Assembly: GCA_025450375.1 (NCBI GenBank)
Contig: JANWHO010000008.1
Location: 1-5,449, forward strand
DNA: 5,449 nt
DNA from: Chloroflexota bacterium
Lineage (GTDB): Bacteria > Chloroflexota > UBA5177 > JANWHV01
Direction: 5' to 3'
Shown: positions 1 through 4,984 of the stretch, in pieces
Layout: the number at the start of each line of letters is the position of its first letter
How positions within the stretch are numbered: position 1 is the stretch's first letter
Position numbers and translations under genes: made by a program
The notes under the pieces: model-generated
Told to the model about the DNA's origin: nothing
The model's input: the letters and a program-made list of their open reading frames with translations, nothing else
Databases searched by the model: none

Positions 1-1042
1 GCTCGGGCAACCCCGCACCCATGGCGATCATCATCTTGATCGCCCTGCCATCCGCCTCGGCGTCGCCCGCCTCGATCTTCGGCTGCACGGCGCTCCATTG
101 CTCGGACTCGTTATGCACGATGATGCTGCCCGGATCGGGCGGATAAGCATACTGCATCCGTTTCCGGTCGATCGTCTTGGCATCGGCCCCGCTCAGTTGA
201 ATATCCCAGAGAAAGGCCGCCTTGTATTTGTTGATTCGCACCCGATCGGTCAGCCAATCCTTGTAGCGACGGAGCCAGGGGAGCAAGGTGGCCAGATCGC
301 TTTTGCCCCGTTTGGCATTGCTCACGCTATTGATCTTGAATTGCGCTACCTCGCTCCCCGCCTCGTACCAGGTGCCGGCCATCACCGCGTCGCCGGGATA
401 GCTGGCCCCGGTCGGCTCCAGGGTGGGCGCGGGCGGCTGGATCCCGCCCACTGGCGCCGTGGCGCTCCACAGGGCACCGCCCGGTCCGACCGGACGCTGG
501 TGGAAGCGGATCGCTTTCTCGATGTTGTCGGGGTCGGTCTCGATCTGGTCGATCAAACTGGGGTCGATCTGGGCGATCTTTACCGCTCCCGAGAAGGGAT
601 TGACGAAGAAGCGGATGAACAGTTCACCATACAGGCTCAACTCGGTGCAAAGACTGTACACACGGGTGGCCATGTGATTCTCGGGCTCGTTCCAGAAGGC
701 GTCAATCACCCGCTGCGTCTTCCGGTTGGCCGCCGCCACTGAGATCCCGGTCCCCAGGACGAAGTTGGTGGTGATCTCGATGATATAGTTGGCCAGGGGG
801 TTGGCGTTGTATGCCTCGTAGCACTGGTTGTGGATCTCCAGGTAGGTACTGGGGATCACGTCCTTCTGATACCAGTTATCGGAGAGGCGCCGCCAATAGT
901 AGTCCTCCTCTATCCCCGCCGAAAGGCGGCCCCAATACCAGTCCTCCTGCAACGGACCGCCACTGAAGGTGGTTGGGTTGAATGCCTCGGCCAGCCGTTC
1001 CGTCCCAGCCGCGCTCCGGGCTCTGCTCCGTCCCCGTACCAT
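1..1042 (-). CDS. Phage portal protein, N-terminal part (cut by the left edge)
   Basis: Translating the minus strand from the ATG at 1042 gives 347 residues with no stop before the edge; the last full codon ends at position 2. Portal proteins form the dodecameric ring at a capsid vertex through which DNA is packaged and to which the tail attaches. Portal-like features, in order, are: an N-terminal segment rich in Trp/Tyr (about 35-58); NPLANYIIEITTNFVLGTGI at 81-100; a patch around ELSLYGELFIRFF (134-146); IDPSLIDQIETDPDN at 159-173; RGKSDLATLLPWLRRYKDWL near 245-264; and PPDPGSIIVHNESEQW at 301-316. The visible end, from DADADGRAIKMM to MGAGLPE (327-347), matches the stretch before the conserved 'GLP-x-H' of such portals. 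The start is fixed by a strong SD (AGGAGG at 1047-1052) four bases upstream. No terminase lies upstream, since the next genes are divergent. The assignment rests on remembered family pattern. Whether this is a live prophage or a remnant cannot be told here. Confidence 0.82.
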   Translation of the reverse strand, partial: MVRGRSRARSAAGTERLAEAFNPTTFSGGPLQEDWYWGRLSAGIEEDYYWRRLSDNWYQKDVIPSTYLEIHNQCYEAYNANPLANYIIEITTNFVLGTGISVAAANRKTQRVIDAFWNEPENHMATRVYSLCTELSLYGELFIRFFVNPFSGAVKIAQIDPSLIDQIETDPDNIEKAIRFHQRPVGPGGALWSATAPVGGIQPPAPTLEPTGASYPGDAVMAGTWYEAGSEVAQFKINSVSNAKRGKSDLATLLPWLRRYKDWLTDRVRINKYKAAFLWDIQLSGADAKTIDRKRMQYAYPPDPGSIIVHNESEQWSAVQPKIEAGDAEADGRAIKMMIAMGAGLPE

Positions 1043-1046
1043 CGCT

Positions 1047-1061
1047 CCTCCTAAATTAGGA
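1047..1061 (-). promoter_or_regulatory. Shine-Dalgarno of the portal gene, overlapped by a 13-base palindrome
   Basis: AGGAGG (complement of 1047-1052) lies four bases from the portal ATG and decides that start. TCCTAAATTAGGA (1049-1061) is a perfect 6-bp inverted repeat with a single central base, and its inner arm takes in most of the SD. A one-base loop cannot fold as an RNA hairpin, so any role would be as a DNA site; it may also be chance. Confidence 0.6.
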
Positions 1062-1076
1062 CATACGTTCAATTAT

Positions 1077-1115
1077 CCTTGAGGCAGCATAGCACGGGAA
1101 TGTTGCCTGTCAAGG
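1077..1115. promoter_or_regulatory. Imperfect dyad covering the portal promoter (candidate operator)
   Basis: CCTTGAGGCAGCAT (1077-1090) faces ATGTTGCCTGTCAAGG (1100-1115). The arms pair over 14 positions with one G-T wobble and a two-base bulge, around a nine-base centre. One arm contains most of the -10 box and the other contains the -35 box. A repressor dimer bound here would block RNA polymerase. Because one arm lies next to the expected transcript start, most of the dyad would not be transcribed, which favours a protein-binding site over an RNA hairpin. Confidence 0.45.
1086..1113 (-). promoter_or_regulatory. Sigma70-type promoter for the portal gene
   Basis: Read on the minus strand there is a perfect -35 box TTGACA (1108-1113), a 16-base spacer, and TATGCT as -10 (1086-1091). 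The -10 is preceded by TG one base upstream, giving an extended -10. Transcription would start near 1079, leaving a leader of about 37 bases before the SD and ATG at 1042. This is the best promoter match in the window. The boxes are read directly; activity is inferred. Confidence 0.7.
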
Positions 1116-1245
1116 AAAACGTGGTCGACTCCTGGGAAGAGCGTATCCAGGGATAGGGTAGATGCCCCGGTTGGTCTCCACGGGTGGTAGGGAAAGCCGT
1201 GGAACGTTCCCTGGAAAATCCGCATAACCCGAGTGAATCTAGACT
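1116..1245. other. Divergent intergenic stretch, no gene seen
   Basis: This is the left part of the 291-base gap between the portal gene (leftward) and the first secreted-protein gene (rightward). I see no convincing reading frame with an SD on either strand. It holds small dyads: TCCACGG (1177-1183) with CCGTGGA (1197-1203), and the 10-base palindrome GGAACGTTCC (1201-1210) followed by TTCCCTGGAA (1207-1216). The heptamer TAACCCG occurs at 1225-1231 and again at 1247-1253, 22 bp apart or about two helical turns. These could be regulator sites for the rightward promoter, but no single one is strong alone. Confidence 0.4.
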
Positions 1246-1327
1246 GTAACCCGCTCCGTATAAAGGTTTTAGCCGGCCGTCGGGTCCGGCACATGGCGCG
1301 CCGTCGGGCGCCCGTAGCATCGGGAGG
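1246..1327 (+). promoter_or_regulatory. Conserved leader, copy 1: promoter-like element, two hairpins and SD
   Basis: GTAAC, six bases, then CGTATA (1246-1262) is repeated with identical spacing before the downstream paralogue. TATAAA at 1259-1264 could be a -10 box, though I find no good -35. Next comes a hairpin GCCGG/CCGGC (1272-1276 and 1286-1290), then GCGCC-GTCG-GGCGC inside the 16-mer CGCGCCGTCGGGCGCC (1297-1312). The SD GGGAGG (1322-1327) lies six bases before the ATG at 1334. Conservation between the two copies suggests duplicated regulatory DNA, either a promoter plus structured 5' leader or an operator pair. Confidence 0.5.
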
Positions 1328-1333
1328 TGCGGA

Positions 1334-1771
1334 ATGCGGCACTCAACGCGATTCATCTCACTCCTCGCGGCCCCTCTGTTGTTGGCATCCGTGGTGGTCG
1401 GCGCTCAGGCCAGATCTCATGGTCAAGCGGCGATGACATTGGTCAAGACCGCCCCCGCGCATATCCTGGTCGACGCGAAAGGGATGACCCTCTATGTCTT
1501 TGCCAAGGACAGCAAGAACAAGAGCACCTGCACGGGTCAGTGCGCCACGTATTGGCCGGCCGCGATGGTCCCGGCGGGCGCCAAGGCCCCCGGCAAGATG
1601 GCCGGCATGATGGGCACGATCGGCGAGATGATGCTCAAGGGTGGAGGCGCTCAGCTGACCTACGATGGCGCTCCTCTCTATACCTTCGCCAATGACAAGA
1701 AGGCCGGCGACGTGAACGGCGAGGGCGTGGGCGGTATCTGGTGGGCCGTGGTGGTCGGATCCGGTATGTAG
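1334..1771 (+). CDS. Small secreted protein with two Yx(FWY)xxD repeats, paralogue 1
   Basis: The protein has 145 residues. Its N-terminus is a classic Sec signal peptide: basic RHSTR, a hydrophobic core to about residue 23, and a likely signal peptidase I site AQA|RS after residue 26. There is no lipobox cysteine. The mature part fits COG4315 / PF03640, secreted repeats of unknown function. The first repeat has LYVFAKD (Y54, F56, D59) followed by C66 and C70 in a CTGQC context and then a WP. The second has LYTFAND (Y116, F118, D121) and ends in a WWAVVV strand. C66 and C70 may form a disulfide. A methionine-rich loop (M89, M92, M93, M99, M100) is largely absent from the neighbour and could bind metal. 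The start is set by GGGAGG six bases upstream. The family has no settled function; a cell-envelope role is inferred. The neighbour at 1964 is a clear tandem paralogue. Confidence 0.88.
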   Translation: MRHSTRFISLLAAPLLLASVVVGAQARSHGQAAMTLVKTAPAHILVDAKGMTLYVFAKDSKNKSTCTGQCATYWPAAMVPAGAKAPGKMAGMMGTIGEMMLKGGGAQLTYDGAPLYTFANDKKAGDVNGEGVGGIWWAVVVGSGM

Positions 1772-1786
1772 CGAGAGAGAACTCCG

Positions 1787-1850
1787 CCGCGAGCCACGAA
1801 ACGAGGGCCTGACCGGTACGCCGTACAGGCCCTCGTTTCGTGGCTCGCGG
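1787..1850 (+). terminator. Perfect 25-bp hairpin after paralogue 1 (terminator-like, no T-tract)
   Basis: Arms 1787-1811 and 1826-1850 are exact reverse complements around a 14-base centre. The centre can itself pair TAC with GTA. It starts 15 bases after the stop codon of the first paralogue and ends 24 bases before the conserved GTAAC element of the second. The position suits a terminator that uncouples the two genes. No run of T follows, so intrinsic termination in the textbook sense is doubtful. It may instead protect the 3' end of the message or be a dispersed palindromic repeat. Confidence 0.6.
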
Positions 1851-1874
1851 ACGAGAGCGGGTAGCATATGACCC

Positions 1875-1955
1875 GTAACGGCGCTCGTATAGTCTTTCAG
1901 TCGGACATGATGATCCGGCATGGGACGCGCCGTCGGGCGCCATTTCACCTGGAGG
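1875..1955 (+). promoter_or_regulatory. Conserved leader, copy 2: promoter-like element, two hairpins and SD
   Basis: The order matches copy 1. GTAAC-N6-CGTATA lies at 1875-1891, with TATAGT at 1888-1893 as a possible -10. A hairpin GTCGGA/TCCGGC follows (1900-1905 and 1914-1919), then the identical 16-mer CGCGCCGTCGGGCGCC (1926-1941), then SD GGAGG (1951-1955), eight bases before the ATG at 1964. In the first hairpin a C-G pair of copy 1 becomes T-G here, so pairing survives although bases differ. That gives modest support for a folded RNA over a plain DNA site. Confidence 0.5.
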
Positions 1956-1963
1956 TACAGACA

Positions 1964-2452
1964 ATGCGGCTCTCATCTCGGTTCATCTCGGTGCTCGCGG
2001 CTCCGCTCCTGCTGGCCGGCGCCGCCGGCGCCTACGCGAGTAACCACAGCCAGGCGGCGCCGGCCCTGGTGTCGATGGCGCCCGGCCATCTCCTGGTCAA
2101 CGCCAAGGGCCTGACCCTCTATGTCTTCGCCGCCGACAGCAAGAACAAGAGCGTCTGTTCCGGGCAGTGCGCGAAGTTCTGGCCGCCAACGCTGGTAGCC
2201 AATGGCGTGACCGTGCCCAAGAGCATGACCGGCGTCACCGGCACGTTCGGGGAGATCATGCGCGCCGACGGCACCCACCAGCTTACCTTTGATGGCGCTC
2301 CCCTCTACACCTTCCTTGAGGACAAGAAGGCCGGAGATCTCAACGGCCAGGGCTTGATCGCCAGCGGCGGCTATTGGTGGGCCGTGGTCGTACCCGGCGC
2401 CGCCGCGCCGGCCGCGAGCAGCCCGACGCCCGCCGCGAAATCCGGCTATTAG
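1964..2452 (+). CDS. Small secreted protein with two Yx(FWY)xxD repeats, paralogue 2
   Basis: The protein has 162 residues from the ATG at 1964. I prefer this start over the in-frame ATG at 1868 because GGAGG stands at 1951-1955, because MRLSSRFIS aligns with MRHSTRFIS of the upstream paralogue, and because the extension would read through the conserved leader. The signal peptide runs to about AYA|SN after residue 25; no lipobox is present. Repeat 1 has LYVFAAD (Y53, F55, D58), C65 and C69 in CSGQC, then WPP. Repeat 2 has LYTFLED (Y115, F117, D120), then KKAGDLNGQG and YWWAVVV. A Pro/Ala/Ser tail of about 18 residues has no match in paralogue 1, and the Met-rich loop there is mostly gone here. 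The family is COG4315 / PF03640, secreted proteins of unknown function. It has its own leader and a hairpin on each side, so it may be transcribed separately. Confidence 0.9.
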   Translation: MRLSSRFISVLAAPLLLAGAAGAYASNHSQAAPALVSMAPGHLLVNAKGLTLYVFAADSKNKSVCSGQCAKFWPPTLVANGVTVPKSMTGVTGTFGEIMRADGTHQLTFDGAPLYTFLEDKKAGDLNGQGLIASGGYWWAVVVPGAAAPAASSPTPAAKSGY

Positions 2453-2486
2453 CGCCGGACTTACCGCCTTCCTCGCGCTCTTCGTC

Positions 2487-2524
2487 AGCAGGGGTCCCGA
2501 CGTCACGGCGTCAGGGCCCCTGCT
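2487..2524 (+). terminator. Terminator hairpin after paralogue 2
   Basis: A 17-position stem (2487-2503 with 2508-2524) and a four-base loop CACG. Only one position is mismatched, and two are G-T wobbles that pair only in the plus-strand transcript. The T-rich stretch TCATTTCTT follows at once. Direction of wobbles, the T-rich tail and the place 34 bases after the stop at 2452 all point to a rightward intrinsic terminator. Confidence 0.75.
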
Positions 2525-2551
2525 CATTTCTTGGCAGGAATCGCATGTTAC

Positions 2552-2620
2552 CCTGAAACACAGATAGCACGGATTGCCATCCGTGTAATCTGTGGCAATC
2601 CGTGCTATCTGTGTTTCAGG
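2552..2620. repeat. Perfect 28-bp inverted repeat between convergent genes
   Basis: Arms 2552-2579 and 2593-2620 are exact reverse complements around a 13-base centre. The sequence is clearly more AT-rich than its surroundings. It lies between the rightward secreted-protein gene and the leftward collagen-like gene, 30 bases past the latter's stop, so it could serve as a two-way terminator. It also holds an alternative hairpin, CACGGAT-TGCC-ATCCGTG (2568-2585), that cannot coexist with the long one. Its composition and internal repetition look like a dispersed palindromic element rather than an ordinary terminator. Confidence 0.7.
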
Positions 2621-2650
2621 CAGGGAAGAGGGAGCAGCCTACCCCCGTGA

Positions 2651-3799
2651 TCAGCAGGCCGGCGTGTACGTGCCGTAGCTCAGAGGCGCTCCATTGGCAT
2701 CCGTGATTTCGACCGAGACCGATTGGCTCGATCCGCAAGCAAATCCAGGAATGACGACAGGGGAAACGAAGTTGCCCGTGGCATCCACGGTCGCCGAACC
2801 CTGCTGTGTGTTCGTGCCCTGGGTCACCTGAATGACGTCCGTGGTATTCGGCCGGAAGCCGGTCCCCTGAACATGGACGGTGAAGGCGACCCCCGAGGTG
2901 GTTTGAGTCACCGCCGCCGTCGGCGCGATCAGCCCTTCGGCCAGGAGGTTCCACTGGGCGCCGCCCGCGTGTGGGGCATTCCCAGTATTCGCGGCGGTCG
3001 CGATCCATGAGGAGCCTCCGAACTGCACCGCGTCGTTGGCGGCGTAGGCCGTGGCCGGGGACCAATTGCCGCGCCAGTTCAGTCCCGGGGCGCCGGCCGG
3101 TCCCTGTGCCCCGGTCGCTCCAGTTGGGCCGGTGGGTCCGGCCGGTCCAGCTACCCCCATCGGTCCCTCCGGCCCGTCCGCGCCCACGAGTCCTTGTGGG
3201 CCTGGACGCCCTTGCGGACCAGGCACACCCTTGGGGCCCACCCAACCTTGGGGCCCTCCTGGACCTGGCACGCCGCGCTGGCCGGTCAATCCCGGCGGTC
3301 CGGTTGGTCCCACTGGGCCGGTGGCGCCCACCGGCCCTCGGGTTCCCAGCGCCCCCTCCGGTCCCTGAAGTCCCATGGGACCAATCTGATTCCAGCTTAT
3401 CGCCATCTCCCCATGGGCGCATCCCTGATGCTTGCTGGGGTTGATCAGCCGCAACGAGCCCAGCGCCGGCACGGGACTCGCTCTCCGGCCACGACTGACC
3501 TTTGGCGGAGTAGAGACATAGCACGCATGAATGGTGCCTTGCGAGGCAGGGCTACCGGCGAAGGCGTTGGTGCCGAGGGCGAGCATGCCCATGCACCCGA
3601 GCGCCGCCACGCCGAGGACGCGGGAGGGCGCCCAGCCGCTCCGAGCGGTTCGGCCCCCACGTCCGTCCTCGATCGCTCCCAGGCGCGCTTTCAGAAGCAG
3701 CGTCTCCGCGCGTTGCGCTTCGATCAGTACCCGCATTGCGGCCAACTCCCGGTCAGTCGCGATGTGCCCATCCTTATGGGCATCCGTTTCGTCTCGCAT
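2651..3799 (-). CDS. Collagen-like surface protein with a carbohydrate-binding-like module
   Basis: The protein has 382 residues from the ATG at 3799. Domains in order: a charged, likely helical N-terminus (1-60); a hydrophobic segment (61-81) ending in AFA|GS, either a membrane anchor or a signal peptide with an unusually long n-region; a short domain with C93 and C127 and the LRLINPS...WNQIG pattern often placed before bacterial collagen repeats; 33 unbroken G-X-Y triplets (140-238); [20 protein letters not shown] through W283 (242-289), resembling a CBM5/12-like fold; and a beta-rich tail of about 90 residues with C354 and C382. Collagen-like stretches in bacteria form triple-helical stalks, so this is probably a trimeric surface fibre with a binding tip. 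The frame is open to 3940, but that would overlap the recombinase and lacks homology-like sequence, so I chose M at 3799. Its SD (GGAAAGG, 3811-3817) is 11 bases away, rather far; the ATG 66 bases downstream is an alternative. It lies 43 bp after the recombinase stop and could be co-transcribed. The host surface role is inferred; a phage fibre is possible. Confidence 0.82.
   Translation of the reverse strand: MRDETDAHKDGHIATDRELAAMRVLIEAQRAETLLLKARLGAIEDGRGGRTARSGWAPSRVLGVAALGCMGMLALGTNAFAGSPASQGTIHACYVSTPPKVSRGRRASPVPALGSLRLINPSKHQGCAHGEMAISWNQIGPMGLQGPEGALGTRGPVGATGPVGPTGPPGLTGQRGVPGPGGPQGWVGPKGVPGPQGRPGPQGLVGADGPEGPMGVAGPAGPTGPTGATGAQGPAGAPGLNWRGNWSPATAYAANDAVQFGGSSWIATAANTGNAPHAGGAQWNLLAEGLIAPTAAVTQTTSGVAFTVHVQGTGFRPNTTDVIQVTQGTNTQQGSATVDATGNFVSPVVIPGFACGSSQSVSVEITDANGAPLSYGTYTPAC
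3086..3382 (-). repeat. Degenerate 9-base-periodic tract encoding G-X-Y triplets
   Basis: Coding repeat inside the collagen-like gene, 33 triplets with glycine at every third residue and no interruption. Proline is common at X, with several GPT/GPQ/GPV units and repeated [13 protein letters not shown] patches. The DNA is GC-rich with recurrent GGTCC-like words, so slippage or recombination could change its length between strains. Confidence 0.85.
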
Positions 3800-3842
3800 G
3801 ATGATCAGCGCCTTTCCGGCAACATTGTCAAGTTCTGTTCTT

Positions 3843-4856
3843 CTACTCCCCACGCGCCTCCCCAAACCGCCGCGCCGCCGTGGCCGCCAGGCGTACCGCC
3901 CCCTTGTGGGTGTAGATCTGGGTCGTGGCCAGACTGGCATGGCCCAGAATCTCTTGCACGTCGCGAATGTCCGCGCCCGCCTCGTTCAGGAGGTCGGTGG
4001 CCACGAAGTGGCGGAAGGTGTGTGGGGTCGCCCGTAGCCCCTCGGCCCGCGCCAACCTCCGCACCACGCTCTGAATCTGGCGGGGCGAGAGGCGGAGCGC
4101 TTCCCCTTCATCCTTCCTGGCTCGTAACTGGTGATACTCCGCGGCATGCGCGTTGTCGTGGTGCAGGAAAAGCGGCGCGAATCCGTCGTCGCCCCGCAGA
4201 TCCAGATACCGATTGATCGAGGCCAGCGCGCCTGGCGAAAAGAAGACGAGCCGCTGCCGCCCCCCTTTCCCCGTGATCAATGCCTGTCCGTGCCCCCAGT
4301 CCATATCCTGGCGCGAGAGCCCGGCCACCTCGGAGACTCGCATCCCGCTGGCGAACAGGGTATGGATGATCGCCTGGTTGCGGGCCGCTACCAGAATGGT
4401 TCGTGGCCCCGCGGTGGCGGCTGGCGCCCGATCCGCCGCCCGCACCAGGGCGGGCAGCCTGCCATCAGGGGCCGGCCGATAGCGGGCCCCCTTCACGGTC
4501 AACTCAGCGAATTGAGCCCGCATCGCCTCCACTGTTCCCGGATAGTCCCCCTGCAGGATCAGGTAGCGGAAAAAGGCGGTGATCGCGGTCAAGTAGGCCG
4601 CGCGGGTCGCCGGCTTCCGTCCGGCCCGCGTGGCCCCAAGGAGGAATCCGGTCACGTCGGCCGTCCCTACCTGGGCTACAGGACATGCGACGGGATCGCG
4701 CCCGCGCGCCGCCAACCAGGAGAACAGGCAGCCGATCGAGGCGGCATAGGTGCGTACGGTAGCGGGAGCCCGGCCCCGCAAGGTCAAATGATCCAAATAG
4801 CGGCTTAGCGCCTCGTCACAGGTGAGGGCGCCAGTGGTGGGAGGAATAGCGAGCAT
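3843..4856 (-). CDS. Tyrosine recombinase / integrase (XerC/D-like)
   Basis: The protein has 337 residues, a usual length for a single-subunit site-specific recombinase. The N-terminal SAM-like core-binding domain spans about 10-115 ([27 protein letters not shown]). The catalytic domain begins near 130. All active-site residues are visible: R173 in SGMRVSE, K197 in [10 protein letters not shown]279 and R282 in PHTFRH, H306 in LGHAS, and nucleophile Y315 in TQIYTHKG. It should therefore cut and join DNA at a specific site through a 3'-phosphotyrosine intermediate. An insert at about 225-255 with [19 protein letters not shown] is longer than in standard XerC/XerD. The ATG at 4856 is firm because an in-frame TAG lies just upstream (4866-4868); the SD is weak (GGTAGAG, within a hairpin). 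It is divergent from the Rpn-like gene and upstream of the collagen-like gene. Very GC-rich. Whether it serves an integrated element or chromosome resolution cannot be told here. Confidence 0.92.
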   Translation of the reverse strand: MLAIPPTTGALTCDEALSRYLDHLTLRGRAPATVRTYAASIGCLFSWLAARGRDPVACPVAQVGTADVTGFLLGATRAGRKPATRAAYLTAITAFFRYLILQGDYPGTVEAMRAQFAELTVKGARYRPAPDGRLPALVRAADRAPAATAGPRTILVAARNQAIIHTLFASGMRVSEVAGLSRQDMDWGHGQALITGKGGRQRLVFFSPGALASINRYLDLRGDDGFAPLFLHHDNAHAAEYHQLRARKDEGEALRLSPRQIQSVVRRLARAEGLRATPHTFRHFVATDLLNEAGADIRDVQEILGHASLATTQIYTHKGAVRLAATAARRFGEARGE

Positions 4857-4862
4857 AAGGAC

Positions 4863-4882
4863 ACTCTACCATGAGGTAGAGT
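4863..4882 (-). promoter_or_regulatory. Perfect 8-bp inverted repeat at the recombinase start
   Basis: ACTCTACC (4863-4870), four-base centre ATGA, GGTAGAGT (4875-4882). It ends six bases before the recombinase ATG. In the leftward transcript the near arm contains GGTAGAG, the only SD-like sequence available. Folding would hide it and lower translation; as DNA it could equally be an operator. An out-of-frame ATG in its centre (4872) might also compete for ribosomes. Confidence 0.45.
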
Positions 4883-4936
4883 TCGCGGGAGCGGAGCTAT
4901 CCACGCACTCACCACGTATAACCCTCTCTCACTTCT

Positions 4937-4944
4937 GTTATGAT
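4937..4944 (+). promoter_or_regulatory. Extended -10 promoter for the Rpn-like gene
   Basis: TG-T-TATGAT reads as an extended -10 element with one mismatch to TATAAT. No convincing -35 stands 17 bases upstream, which extended -10 promoters tolerate. Transcription would begin near 4951, after the ATG at 4940, so the coding start must be the later GTG at 4985. Confidence 0.5.
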
Positions 4945-4984
4945 CCTGGTACAAGACGCACCCTTGCATCTTCCAGGAGGCTCT

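Noticed and set aside
98..742. 214-residue plus-strand frame opposite the portal gene
   Set aside because: It is the antisense of a minus-strand frame that gives a recognisable portal protein with a good SD and promoter. The plus frame has no SD and no family pattern.
1358..1948. 196-residue minus-strand frame opposite paralogue 1
   Set aside because: It crosses the perfect hairpin and the conserved leader and is antisense to a gene with a signal peptide, SD and family motifs.
1868..1963. N-terminal extension of paralogue 2 to the ATG at 1868
   Set aside because: The extension has no SD, reads through the leader conserved before both paralogues, and would bury the signal peptide 32 residues in.
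3086..3382. The G-X-Y tract as a CRISPR array or tandem DNA repeat
   Set aside because: Repetition is at the three-residue protein level, with degenerate DNA and no regular spacers.
3826..3831. TTGACA on the minus strand before the collagen-like gene as a promoter -35 box
   Set aside because: No acceptable -10 lies 15-19 bases downstream (CTGATC at 17), and the start would fall at or inside the ATG.
3800..3940. N-terminal extension of the collagen-like protein into the recombinase gene
   Set aside because: It would overlap the recombinase C-terminus by nearly 100 bases and is Arg/Pro-rich shadow sequence; the ATG at 3799 fits better.
3194..4216. 340-residue plus-strand frame across the collagen-like and recombinase genes
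   Set aside because: It spans two clear minus-strand genes and their gap; its composition comes from the GC-rich G-X-Y tract and it shows no domain.
4131..4808. 225-residue plus-strand frame opposite the recombinase
   Set aside because: It is antisense to a recombinase with every catalytic residue intact, and has no SD or family pattern.
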